Position numbers and translations under genes: made by a program. DNA of 64,000 nucleotides, taken from contig QEOQ01000460.1 of NCBI GenBank assembly GCA_010279815.1, forward strand, positions 1,176,245 to 1,240,244, in the 5' to 3' direction. This DNA is from Brachionus plicatilis (lineage: Eukaryota > Rotifera > Eurotatoria > Ploima > Brachionidae). Under the pieces are notes generated by a model. It made no database searches, had not been told where the DNA came from, and was given only the letters and a program-made list of their open reading frames with translations. Below, one piece after another: positions 13,082 to 23,100 of this stretch. How positions within the stretch are numbered: the first letter of the stretch is position 1; every line of letters begins with the position of its first letter.

Positions 13082-13562
13082 CTAATACATTTTTACTAGA
13101 TGACATCAAAATTTATTTTTTGTTAATTACAATCAGCTGCCATACATTTTTGAAAGTTTTACCTGAACAGACAGTAATGTATTTAATGTTTGGAATCGAT
13201 CTGACGTATGTTAATTCTCGTGGAATTTTTAAGTTCATTTTGTCAGGCTTATTGCAATTGTAAACATCATCAATACATTTTTGATAATAATTTGATTGTT
13301 GAGGTGTTTTGCATTCTCGTTCAAGTTTTGGAACCTTTATAGAATACTCTGATGAGGAAAAAACCACTCTCTTATTCTGAATAGAAAAATCAATTTCTTT
13401 ACCTTGATTAATGCAGGTCTTAATACTTGGTAATATGAGATCATGAGAATATTTAATTGGTGGCCCAGTTAAATCAGAACTTGTTTTTCCTCCCTGTTGT
13501 CGAAACCAGCTATTTAGAGGAGCTTGATTGTAATTTAGTTTTTCGTTATTTTCAGTTTTCAT
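13082..13562 (-). CDS. Uncharacterised small protein, two exons
   Basis: The product is not recognised. The first exon (13562-13163) opens with ATG and reads through varied, non-low-complexity protein (LNSWFRQQGGK, a PPIKYSHDL segment, KIPRELTYVRSIPN). A good donor (cag/gtaaaa) at the 13163/13162 boundary suggests splicing to a tiny last exon (13095-13082), giving about 137 residues ending VKMY. Without splicing the frame would run to 13113 and 149 residues. There is no signal peptide, membrane segment or coiled coil. The many aromatic, Pro and Lys residues resemble small axonemal microtubule-associated proteins, but this is only an impression. Confidence 0.6.
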
Positions 13563-14364
13563 TTAAAGTCTGCGAACAATAATTACTGTATATTAACAAT
13601 TTCTCTATTTTTAAAAGTCACAAACTTATTGATTATATTGAAATAAAAAAGACTAATTGATTTCAGCCAATTGTATATTTAAAAATTTTAGAATAACAAT
13701 CAAAATTCTATAGAAAATGGCAATTTGAAAAAATTTATTTTCTCTAATAAAGAGAGTTTATTTAATTAAAAAGTAAAATCTTAAAATAGCTGAGTTTAGT
13801 CAAAATGTTTGTTCTTCGAAACCAAGGTGATTTAAGACATTGGTAAAAAAAATTTAATTATAATCTTGATTAACATCGCTGCTAATAAGTAAAGTCACCT
13901 AAAGCCAAAGTTCTGCGGTTGTATTCCTTAGTTTCCTAGAAATGCATTAAAAGAAAGTATGGCTTTAAAACAGGTATTTTTTCCTTATTAATATTAATAA
14001 ACTTGAAATAAAAATTTGAATTATTTGAAAATTTAAAAACTAAATGAATGTCAAGTAATGAGTGAAAATTTAAAATTCAAGTTTTAAAATAAGAGAAATC
14101 GGATTTAATTAAATTCGCTATTTAGTGACTCTTCAATTAGAAATTTGAAAATAATATTTTTTCAATATGCTGTTAATAAACTGATTATTTAAAGCATCAG
14201 CAATTTAAAAGTTGAGCAAAATTAAAATAAATTGAGATTTTTCTTCAAACATAATTAAAGAGCTATTAATAATTGAATGTAATTTTAAAAAAGAAATAAA
14301 ATTTCAGTTGATTTAAAATTAATTAATTATAGTATTTAGATTACAAAAGTCTCTAACTAAATTC

Positions 14365-14530
14365 CTTAAAAATTTAACAAGTTGAGAGTCTCATACAGCC
14401 GTCAGAAAACCCCTTCTAAACATAAAAGATAGACAAAAAAGATGAAAGTTGTGTAAACAGAGACTTAATTGGACGTTTAATGATCGGTCCAGAGTTATTC
14501 TTAGTATCGAGTCTAATTTGAGGTCTTTAA
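14365..14530 (+). mobile_element. Short Tc1/mariner transposase fragment
   Basis: About 165 bp read as broken Tc1 transposase: SHTAVRKPLLNI, then a WTFNDRSRVI-like segment. It matches closely, in nucleotide and protein, the longer reverse-strand Tc1 relic at 51985-52890, for example the shared stretches acttaattggac and cagagttat. Stops and frame changes show it is dead. It lies just upstream of the pogo-like element but on independent sequence. Confidence 0.6.
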
Positions 14531-14591
14531 TTGTAAGTCAAAAGTAATAGAGGTTTAAAAATAAAATAAGTTTTACCCGAAGTTCTATATA

Positions 14592-15437
14592 AAGTAGAAT
14601 CCCTCAAAAGTGAACACTCGCCGTCGCAAGGGATTTTTGTTCATTCATAGGGCTGTTTACATTTGAGGATGCTCTCTCAAAAGTGAACTGTTCACTTTTG
14701 TGAGATTAATAAATGTTAAGTTAATTTTTGTGTAAAACAAAAATAAAAATAAAAATAAGACCATGTATTCATTTAAGTATCAGTTGAATGATGATAAAAT
14801 TAATGCAAAAATTTGAATCTCAAAATTAATCTCTAATTAGAAAAATGTCAGCATCCAAGTTGAATAACTATAATAAACTAACCATGGAAGAAAAATATAG
14901 TCTTATTCAAGTAGCAGGTCAAAAAAATAGTTCTCAACGGAGTTTAGCACAAGAATTTAAATTATCACTTGGAGCAGTTAATAAAATACTTAAACAAAAA
15001 TATGACATAGAAATCTATAAAACGAGTATGATTGGAGAAATAAGATCTTATTTAACTAATAATCACCCTAGTTTATGTAAAGAATTTATGACTTTCGAGA
15101 GCAATTTAGTTGATGTGGCCAATGTTGAACAATCGAAAATCGAAGATTATTTTAAAAATTAAATAAAATATGTATTATAAATTTAAAAGTCATGTATATT
15201 ATGAAGATATTAAAAAAAATTTTTGAATTTAACTGTAAATAAATTTTTTTTCGAGTTTTTTGTTCACTTTTTTCTAAATTTTTCATGTTCACATACCGAA
15301 CGTTCACATTTGAGGGTGTTCACATTTGAGGGATTTTATGCCATGTAAAAAGATTCATTTTGGTCGGTCGCAAGAAATTTGTGTTCACTTATAGGGCTGT
15401 TCACATTTGAGGATGTTCATTTTGAGAGCTTCTACTG
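14592..15437. mobile_element. Pogo/Tigger-like DNA transposon, internally deleted, TA target duplication
   Basis: Inverted ends match: agtagaatccctcaaaagtg from about 14593 and, on the other strand, agtagaagctctcaaaatg from about 15436. Both ends are flanked by TA (14590-14591 and 15438-15439), as expected for Tc1/mariner/pogo insertions. Subterminal blocks such as ttcacatttgagg and a variant of gtcgcaag..ttgttcac are repeated inside both ends. The element is about 850 bp, too short for a full transposase, and carries the truncated reading frame at 14845-15162. Confidence 0.8.
14845..15162 (+). CDS. Truncated pogo/Tigger transposase: CENP-B-type N-terminal helix-turn-helix joined to the C-terminal tail
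   Basis: This is an intact 105-residue frame with an ATG start inside the pogo-like element. Residues about 9-55 form a psq/CENP-B-type helix-turn-helix (LTMEEKYSLIQ, then SQRSLAQEFKLSLGAVNKIL). The last residues (VEQSKIEDYFKN) resemble the extreme C-terminus of Tigger-like transposases. The DDE catalytic core is missing, so it cannot catalyse transposition, but it could still bind transposon ends. The open frame across the deletion is notable; chance or co-option cannot be separated by eye. Confidence 0.65.
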   Translation: MSASKLNNYNKLTMEEKYSLIQVAGQKNSSQRSLAQEFKLSLGAVNKILKQKYDIEIYKTSMIGEIRSYLTNNHPSLCKEFMTFESNLVDVANVEQSKIEDYFKN

Positions 15438-15738
15438 TACCGTGGCGAACTTCAAGACCAAAGAAGAAGTTATAGAATTGGTGTGGGGAGGGAGAATTAT
15501 AAGAAAATAATGAAATTTAAAAATCAGTCGTTTAAAAAAACGTTATTTTACTCACAAAATTAAACATAGAAAAAAATTAAATTCATTGAAAAAATTGTAT
15601 TCTTCTATTCTTTTGCCTTGTAAAAATTTTTTAAAAAGTTTACAATTCGATTATAATAAAAAAAATACAAAAAATACAAAAATAAAAATTAAGTAAATTA
15701 AAATCAAAAAATAAAAATAAAGCTTAATAAATGTACGT

Positions 15739-16179
15739 ATGCTTAAATTTAAAACGAGTGACGATGGAAAAAAGATATTTTGTGATAAGAAAGGTTAGTT
15801 ATATACTATGAAATAAATCATTGTCTCATTTGATCTAGATAAACCAGCTTCATTTAATTTATCAGACAGATTTTCCACTTCAAAGCATGCTGTTATTAAT
15901 CCGGAAGTAGTTCGACTGATGGATACTTCCGAAGGCAATATTTTTACTGTCGTGGAACTGAAACTCGCGACTAGTATAGTCTTATTCGGTTTCACCGAGC
16001 GTCTCAGTTGGAACATAGGCTTTAGGACGATTTCGATGGATCGAGAGTCCTTTGTAAAAATATATCAATTTCACTCAGCATTTTCACTGGAACCACAAGT
16101 AATAAGGAGTTTGGATGAACTTAAGTCAAGCTTTGGAATGAACATACATTCAAAAAGTCATGTTTGCTCGCCAAATTGA
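15739..16179 (+). CDS. Uncharacterised protein, two exons
   Basis: The product is not recognised. Exon 1 (15739-15793) and exon 2 (15839-16179) join in frame to about 132 residues; the 45 bp intron has a clean donor and acceptor. The start was chosen because the other upstream ATG frame cannot be spliced in phase. The local sequence is clearly less AT-rich than its surroundings and reads as varied protein (SFNLSDRFSTSKHAVINPEV, then FRTISMDRESFVKIYQF). A run at about residues 50-75 is hydrophobic with polar breaks, not a certain membrane helix. The reverse-strand frame at 15795-16016 is most likely a shadow. It sits about 300 bp from the pogo-like element, so a transposon origin is possible. 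Confidence 0.5.
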
Positions 16180-16609
16180 AATACAATTTCAATGTTAATT
16201 TTTCTGTGAAAAATATTCTATATATTTATTCTAAAAAAAAATTTTGAACTTTTTCTCCAAAATTATTATCTTATTTCGATAAGAAAGCTTTCGATGTAGC
16301 GTGGTAGTGCCCAAAAATTATTTTGAGACAAAAGAATTTAAAAACTTACCTCCACGACTTTCATATAAACAAGAATATTGACCAATAATTTCAAATTTTA
16401 AAAAGTTGTTCATTAGCAGATTTAACTGAAAAACAATTAAAACAATAAATTATTATTTGAGAATAGATCTAAAATAAATTTAAATTTAAAATTCTATTTG
16501 CATTAAACCCAAAAAACATGCATGGGCCAAAATTGAACCATTCTAGTCTTCAGCGTAACTTTCTAACTTTTCAAATTTTTGACTGATAAGGTTTAATTAA
16601 CTTTAATTA

Positions 16610-16790
16610 GTAAAAGCTTCGAATCGAAATTTTATGTTGAGTCACTGAATCATTCTATTCCATCGGTTGTCAAACTGGTGGAGGAATACAAAGCGTATTT
16701 ATAATTAAGATATATCGAATACCCGAATCCATGTGTAATTACTACCTCACTCTTTCTTCTTTTTTTTATTGAATAGATGCCTTATTTATT
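16610..16790 (+). mobile_element. LINE family A 3'-end fragment
   Basis: This piece aligns with the last part of the LINE at 1-781: a GTCACTGAATCATTC-like block, caaactggtggaggaatac, then a TCGAATACCC block and a pyrimidine-rich tail. Only about 180 bp remain and the reading frame is broken. It is an old, 5'-truncated copy. Confidence 0.7.
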
Positions 16791-17854
16791 TTTATTTAAA
16801 ATTAACAATTAAATTTTTTAGTTTAATTAAATTATCAAAGTGAAAAAATTTTTCTGTAAAATGTTGATTTTAGAGTTCGAAAAATTAAATTTGTTTGTTT
16901 TTTCAAGATGATAAAATTTAATTTTTAGCAATATTTGAAACCAAAATCAAAAATTTTCGCCAGTCATCTTTGTTTTCTCCATCGTTGACAATAACAGTTT
17001 TGGTATCAATGATTATTCCAACATGACTTTCCATAGTGAACCCAAATGATTTATTATCATATTTCTCTGATTTATTTTTTTAATTATTTTCAAAAAAAAA
17101 TTTATATTAAAAAAAAAGATCTAAATTGAAAATTTTATTCTAAAATTTACAAATAATGTCGAAAATTCATTCAAAATTGTCAATTTGATGCAGATCGGAA
17201 AGAATTTTATTGAACACCGAATAAATTTAAAAAATAGTTGTAGATTAATCTATTAAATTTTTCTGATCTTATTTTTTATTTAAATTTGAGTCATATTTAT
17301 TTAATTTAGAAAAATTTATGAAAAATTAAAACAGGAAAACTCTTTATAGCTTTGAGAATTTTTTAATTGATAATTTTTTTGATTTAAACCTACTAATAAT
17401 ATATTGAACCTTTAAAAATTTGCTGATGAATCCATTATTTAAAATTCACTGAGCCTCATCTCCATTTTCATTCGCATGACGTGGGATAGGAAAAAATGTT
17501 AAAATATCAAAGTTTGTTATATTTTCCGATGATTCAAATGTAAACATCTTTACTAATATTTTTAGAATAAAACCATTTTAGTTTTTTCAATTTCAACTAA
17601 AAAAAGCATACGTTTGCAATTATCTAGAAAGAAAGGTCTAATTTAAAAACTATTTTTTATTTATTGATCACAATTAAATGATTGTTAAATACCTAATAAT
17701 TATTTTAGAAGATTGCTTGACTGAAAATTAAAATTCCATTCAAATCGCTATTCAATTGAGTTTGCTTTGAGACGATTTTATAACTTGAGAAAAATACGCC
17801 TGAAATTTGTCTATAAAAAATCATTGCATTTTTCCAACCATCTATTTCTCTGAA

Positions 17855-18757
17855 ATGAACAAAGACTTCAATGTTGAATACTCACATCAATTATTCTTAG
17901 AAAATGAACATAACAAAACTATCATTCCTGGTTTGATTACCGACAAAAAAAGAATGATTAAACCGCAAAATACTTGTAAGAAAAAATGTGAACCAAGTTT
18001 TTTTCCTCAATTACCAATAGACCAGTATCCGATTAGTCGCGAACCATTTACTGAGATATCAAAAAAACCACAAGAATCATTGAAATATATTCAGCATATT
18101 GGTGTGCGATATTTAGAACCGCCAGAGCCTGACAAGCCTGGAGATCTGATCATTCGTAAGTTGCCTGATAAGCAAATTGCTCCAGGTCCTCCAGTTTTTA
18201 TTAGGCAAACTCCACCGAAACCCAGAACTCCATCTCCATTATTTATAAGAGAGCCACCACCTAGTCCTCTGCCCAAAGTAGAAAGACAAATTATTGAAAT
18301 AGCGGGAAAAACTCTGCCTCCTCCGCCAAGACGCGTAATTGTGGAAAAACTTCCTCCAATCCCTCCAAAACCTCGAACTATTATAATCGATAAATGGTTA
18401 CCTCAAAAAAAGCTAAAGAGACAAGTAATCATAGAAAAAGTTCCTAATCCAACTCCGTTGTACCAAAGTCAGAAAAATATTTTAATTAACTGGGAATCAC
18501 CGAATGTTGAAATCGAACGCAGAATAACTAATCTTGGGGTTTATAAAGTTGATCCTGATGAATACATTCAAAAGTATGGAAACAGCTTTTCTCACACCGA
18601 AGAAGCTGAACAAATTTTGAAATCAATTAAAATGCCTATCTATCACAAACCTCAAATGTCAAAATCATCAAAATCTTTAAACAAACATTATAGTTTTGAT
18701 TCTATCGAGAGTTTTTCTCAAATAGCGAACAAAAAACGAGTATCTTTTCAAAAATAA
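17855..18757 (+). CDS. Proline-rich repeat protein of unknown function
   Basis: This is a single exon of 300 residues. The frame is open slightly upstream, but the first ATG is at 17855. Residues about 80-200 contain degenerate Pro-rich units in which PPRxVIVEKLP, PPKPRTIIIDKWLP and KRQVIIEKVP alternate: a Pro-rich linker, then a short Val/Ile/Lys strand. Similar Pro-plus-strand repeats occur in cytoskeletal (alveolin-like) and ciliary scaffold proteins, but no specific family is claimed. The C-terminus (about 205-300) is non-repetitive, basic and Ser-rich (SKSSKSLNKHYSF). No signal peptide or membrane segment is seen. Its base composition is far above the flanking DNA, which supports a real gene. 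Confidence 0.75.
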   Translation: MNKDFNVEYSHQLFLENEHNKTIIPGLITDKKRMIKPQNTCKKKCEPSFFPQLPIDQYPISREPFTEISKKPQESLKYIQHIGVRYLEPPEPDKPGDLIIRKLPDKQIAPGPPVFIRQTPPKPRTPSPLFIREPPPSPLPKVERQIIEIAGKTLPPPPRRVIVEKLPPIPPKPRTIIIDKWLPQKKLKRQVIIEKVPNPTPLYQSQKNILINWESPNVEIERRITNLGVYKVDPDEYIQKYGNSFSHTEEAEQILKSIKMPIYHKPQMSKSSKSLNKHYSFDSIESFSQIANKKRVSFQK

Positions 18758-20153
18758 AATGATGGTTTTTATATTTCAAGCAATAATTATTATTTTATAA
18801 ATTTAAAATGGCATGTTGCTAAGAAAGCTGGTCTTTAAATTTTTTTACTAAATTAAAATTGAACTTTTATTTGTCGGCACTGTGAATTTAAGGACAAAAT
18901 AAACAAAAAATTAAAATAATTAAACACTTTTTTTAAATTAATATATATCCGATATGCATTTCTACCTTGGTAATATGGTAAATAGCCTAAAACTTTTTTT
19001 AATTGAAATTGAGCTTTTCAAAAATGACAAGAATTCTCAATTTCCAACCTTTACATTTTTAAGTAGGAAAAATTAGCGAAGAGAATTATATTAAAAAAAG
19101 TAATAAAAATATTTTTTATTCCCTTTTTCTAATGAAAATATATTCCTTAATTTTTTCCAATTAAACTTGTAAAGGTCTCAACCCCTTTCATCATAAAAAA
19201 AGGGAAAAGACTGGATAATATTTGCGGTGTAGAAGACCAATAAAGTTAACTCTGTGACAGATCTGAATCGTTGCTCAAAAAGGTACCATAAAGGAGATGA
19301 TTGTGTTATCCTGCTGGATGGCATGAGACAAATTATTAGTGATCAAATTGTATAATACCTTTTAAGTTTTTTTCAAATATTTTATATCCTTCTAAAAATG
19401 GAAAGTAAAGTGCAGAATTTAAAGCTTGTTTTCAATTTTCAATTAGAATATACATCTTTGAAATCAAGTTAAATATTTGTTGAGAAAAAATTTAACTTCT
19501 GAATTATCTTCGGAAAAAACTAAATTCATCCTTTTACTTATTTTAATCTCAGAGGAGGCGTAATTATTTTGAAATAAACAATAATAATTTTTAGCAAGTT
19601 AAAAGAAATTTTTAGCAAATTAGAAATAAGCCTTTAAAAATGATCATTACCTTAAAATTTTCCAAAATTTTATCTCAAGCATTTAATAGCATTTTGAATA
19701 TATTGATTTTTGGAAATCTAATTGAGTATTTTTAAAAAAATTTAAAGTGTAATGCTTTGTTAATTATAAATTAGTAATCAGATAGGAAAAAAAATAAAGA
19801 AGAAAATATTTGTTGAATTATAAATGTATTAAATTTTCATTTGTTTAGAACATACTTTTCATTATAAATCTTATACTTCTACTTCTTAAAGACAATTATA
19901 AAAAAATTAAAGATATAAATAATTTTAAAATAATTTATAAAAATTTTATGTTTTCGAACATTTCAAATTTTTTATTTTAAACATCGATTTGCACATCTGA
20001 CAGCAAAGAACCCGAAAAATATGCTTTAAATTTAGATAAAGCAGTTCCACTTTTTTCTTATTTTTGATTTGAATAAAAACTTATTTTTGAGACTTTATTG
20101 ATTCAAGTAAAATATTTTAAATTAATTGTTTAATAATTAATACAAAAAAGATC
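18758..20153. other. Intergenic, with an unassigned less-AT-rich patch
   Basis: Most of this is AT-rich and featureless. A patch at about 19160-19345 (containing acaatttg-free, mixed sequence such as ctctgtgacagatctgaatc and ctgctggatggcatgag) has a composition unlike its surroundings. It could be a decayed transposon or exon, but no frame or family is recognised. Confidence 0.4.
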
Positions 20154-23100
20154 CTAGGGTCTACGATATTCAAAAGATCCTAGTTCATATATTTTGTCAC
20201 TAAAGGAAACATAATTTACATCATCGTTTGTTCCAACTCGTATGGAGTATTTTTTAATAATCGAATCAAGTTCCAAATCGGTTAATAATGATACCAGATT
20301 TAGATCATTCAATACTCTTCTAAATTGATTTATTGATACATTTCCATTTTTAACTCGATCAAAATCTTCAAACCTTGGAAACAACTGCATTCGGTTAGCT
20401 CTCACCTATTTATGGATAATTTTATTTTAAATCACAATAAATTAAAACAATTTTAAGCTTATTACTCTTTCAGCTATTCTTTTAAGTCCAACTATTACTC
20501 TGTCTTGGTCGTCAGGACTCAAATTCTTGGCGTCATAGAATATTTGCGGTTTGTGCTGATTCGACTCAATGAGTGGATTTTTCTCCAGCTGGTCACTACC
20601 GAATGCTCTCTCAACCTCTCGACAAAAATCTTTGTACTCAACATAATTTTCATCTTTATTACTTGTATAGCTAAAAATCAAAGTAAATGAATTTTTGCCT
20701 CTTATTAATTTATATATTGAATTTAAAGAAATCAAAAATTTTTGATTTTTTAAAATTTTATCAAATTTTTATTTTTCTCTTAAGGATTAAATTTTATCAC
20801 TAAGTTTCTATTTATTTTTATGTAAGTATGATATCGTTTAAACTATCAAAACAATTAAGTGGTATTTTTTAAGAAATAAATAATAGTAATAATAATTATC
20901 ATTATAATAAGACTTGTACCAAAGTCAGGAAAGAAAATTTCAAACAAGTCTAATACAAGACTTGTGACTTTTATACAACTCTGATAAAAATATATATTTT
21001 TTAATTGAATACTTTTTTAAATTGAACAACTTACTAGTTTATAATCATTTCAATTTCTGTTTTTTCCAAATCCAGATTACATAAGTTTATTGCACGTTTA
21101 AAGGTATCTTTAAGTAATTTTCCTGAATTTAATTTGTCATGATCTCTTAGCCATTCATAAATACTAATTCTTTTTTTATAAACCTTAATTTTAAAATTGA
21201 ATTTTTTTTTAATTCATTTAATTTTTTCTATTATTTTTACCTGATCTTTTACTTTAATCAATATAGATTGAATATCTGTAAATGGATTGGTTTCGTAATT
21301 GGTATTTTTGGAATTTAATTTAGCCAATTCAGCTCTGAACTCCTTGTATTTGGGAACAGCAGATGGATGTGGTTGTAATTTGCCCAAAAATTCATAATAA
21401 TTAAAACCAAGATTATCCATGTATTTGGCTTCTAGTATTTGGACATCTTTGTCAAAGACTGGCAGGCTGAGTTTGGCAAGACATTGTTGAAATTGTTGAC
21501 TGGTAACGTGGCCTCTGTTGAGCTTGTCGAAGTCCTTGAAAGGAGGCCAGCAGTCAATTCGACGTTGGTTTACAATTTCACGCAGCTGATCAATCACTAC
21601 ATTGTAATTTTCAGTGCTGTTCAAATTTTCATTATCCTTCCAGCTAACTGTTCCAGGTGGTGGCATCAGAAATATTTCCGAGTTTGGCACCAAAATATTT
21701 GGGTTTTTTTCCAAATTTCTAATTGTAAAAACCGATTCGACATCTTCCTCGAACTTTTTCCAATTAACTTTTTTCAAATCATCTGGATGCTTGTATTCAT
21801 GAGACAAAGCTTCAATTTGAACCTTATTGATATTAAATGATCCTATCGAGCTTAAACCAAATGAGCTTAGACAGCGTACAAATTGAGCTTTGGTCACATA
21901 ACCAGAATTTAATGGATCCATATCCTGAAAAAACTCTTTAATTCTAATTCGATTAGATAAGCAATGACTCCTAATTCGACCCATTAGTTCATTCAAATCG
22001 ACTGAAGAAATATCCAAGGGAAATTCTTTTTTAACTATTTCTTTTTTGTTTTCGTCATTGAATTCCACATTATCTATTATGCTTCCAACATATTCTAATA
22101 AAGAAAATATTTATTTAAATACAATGTTTTTAATTTTTATTCAAACCTTCATCGACTCCCTGACAAAAAGCAGGATAGTTAACATCACCAGTCACTGGAT
22201 CTTCGAATTTTTTGCACAATAACTCGAAATCTTTAGTTGATGGCATAAGACCCAAAGTTGACAAAACTCTGCCAAACTGAATTTTGGTCACATTTCTGGT
22301 GAATGCTGTACTCTTAAAATAAATAAATAAATTTTATTAAAAATTTTAATTTTTGTTTTATACTCTGTCAAAATCTTTAAAATAAGTAAACAGTTGAAGC
22401 TTAAATTTTCTAACTCGTTCACCAATGTCATTTAGAGTGCGCTGGACAATTTCTTCCTCAGTTGGGGTTAAATTTCCATTTAAATTCTTAAAGAAAAATA
22501 AGAGATAAATCTTTGAACTGATTCGATATGAGACTGGATTTATTTTTTACCTTCGATAAAAGACCATTAGGTGGACGGATTACTTTAGCCAGAGGTTTTT
22601 TTTCCATATCAGGGATATTAAAAACATTTTCTACAGTATCAATCAACATCTTGTAGTCACACCGGTCATCACCTCTTCTACAATACTCGATCAATTGCCT
22701 TATGTCATCGTCGGACAAATGGGCTGGTTTTTTGACCGACAAGGATAATGCAGTTGAAAATTGCCGATCAGTCACAACACCACTTCGAAGTCGATCGTAA
22801 TCTCTGAAAAAATCAACTGTTCTAATACCTTCTTTATGGCATGCTATTGATATTCTATCAATTATTTCTTGAATCGAGAGAATTGCTTCCTAATAAAGGA
22901 AAAAATTTAAGTTAAAAAAACGTTACAAGGTCGAGAGGTTTTTTACACTCCGTTTAATATCAAAATCAAAGAAAAAATTGATAACATTTTTTCCTTTAAA
23001 ATTTTATTTTTTTATTTTATTAAATAGTCAATAATTTTCACTAAATCTGATGGAAATTAAAAAAAAAAAAGATATTTAAAAAGATAAGATTATTTTTAAA

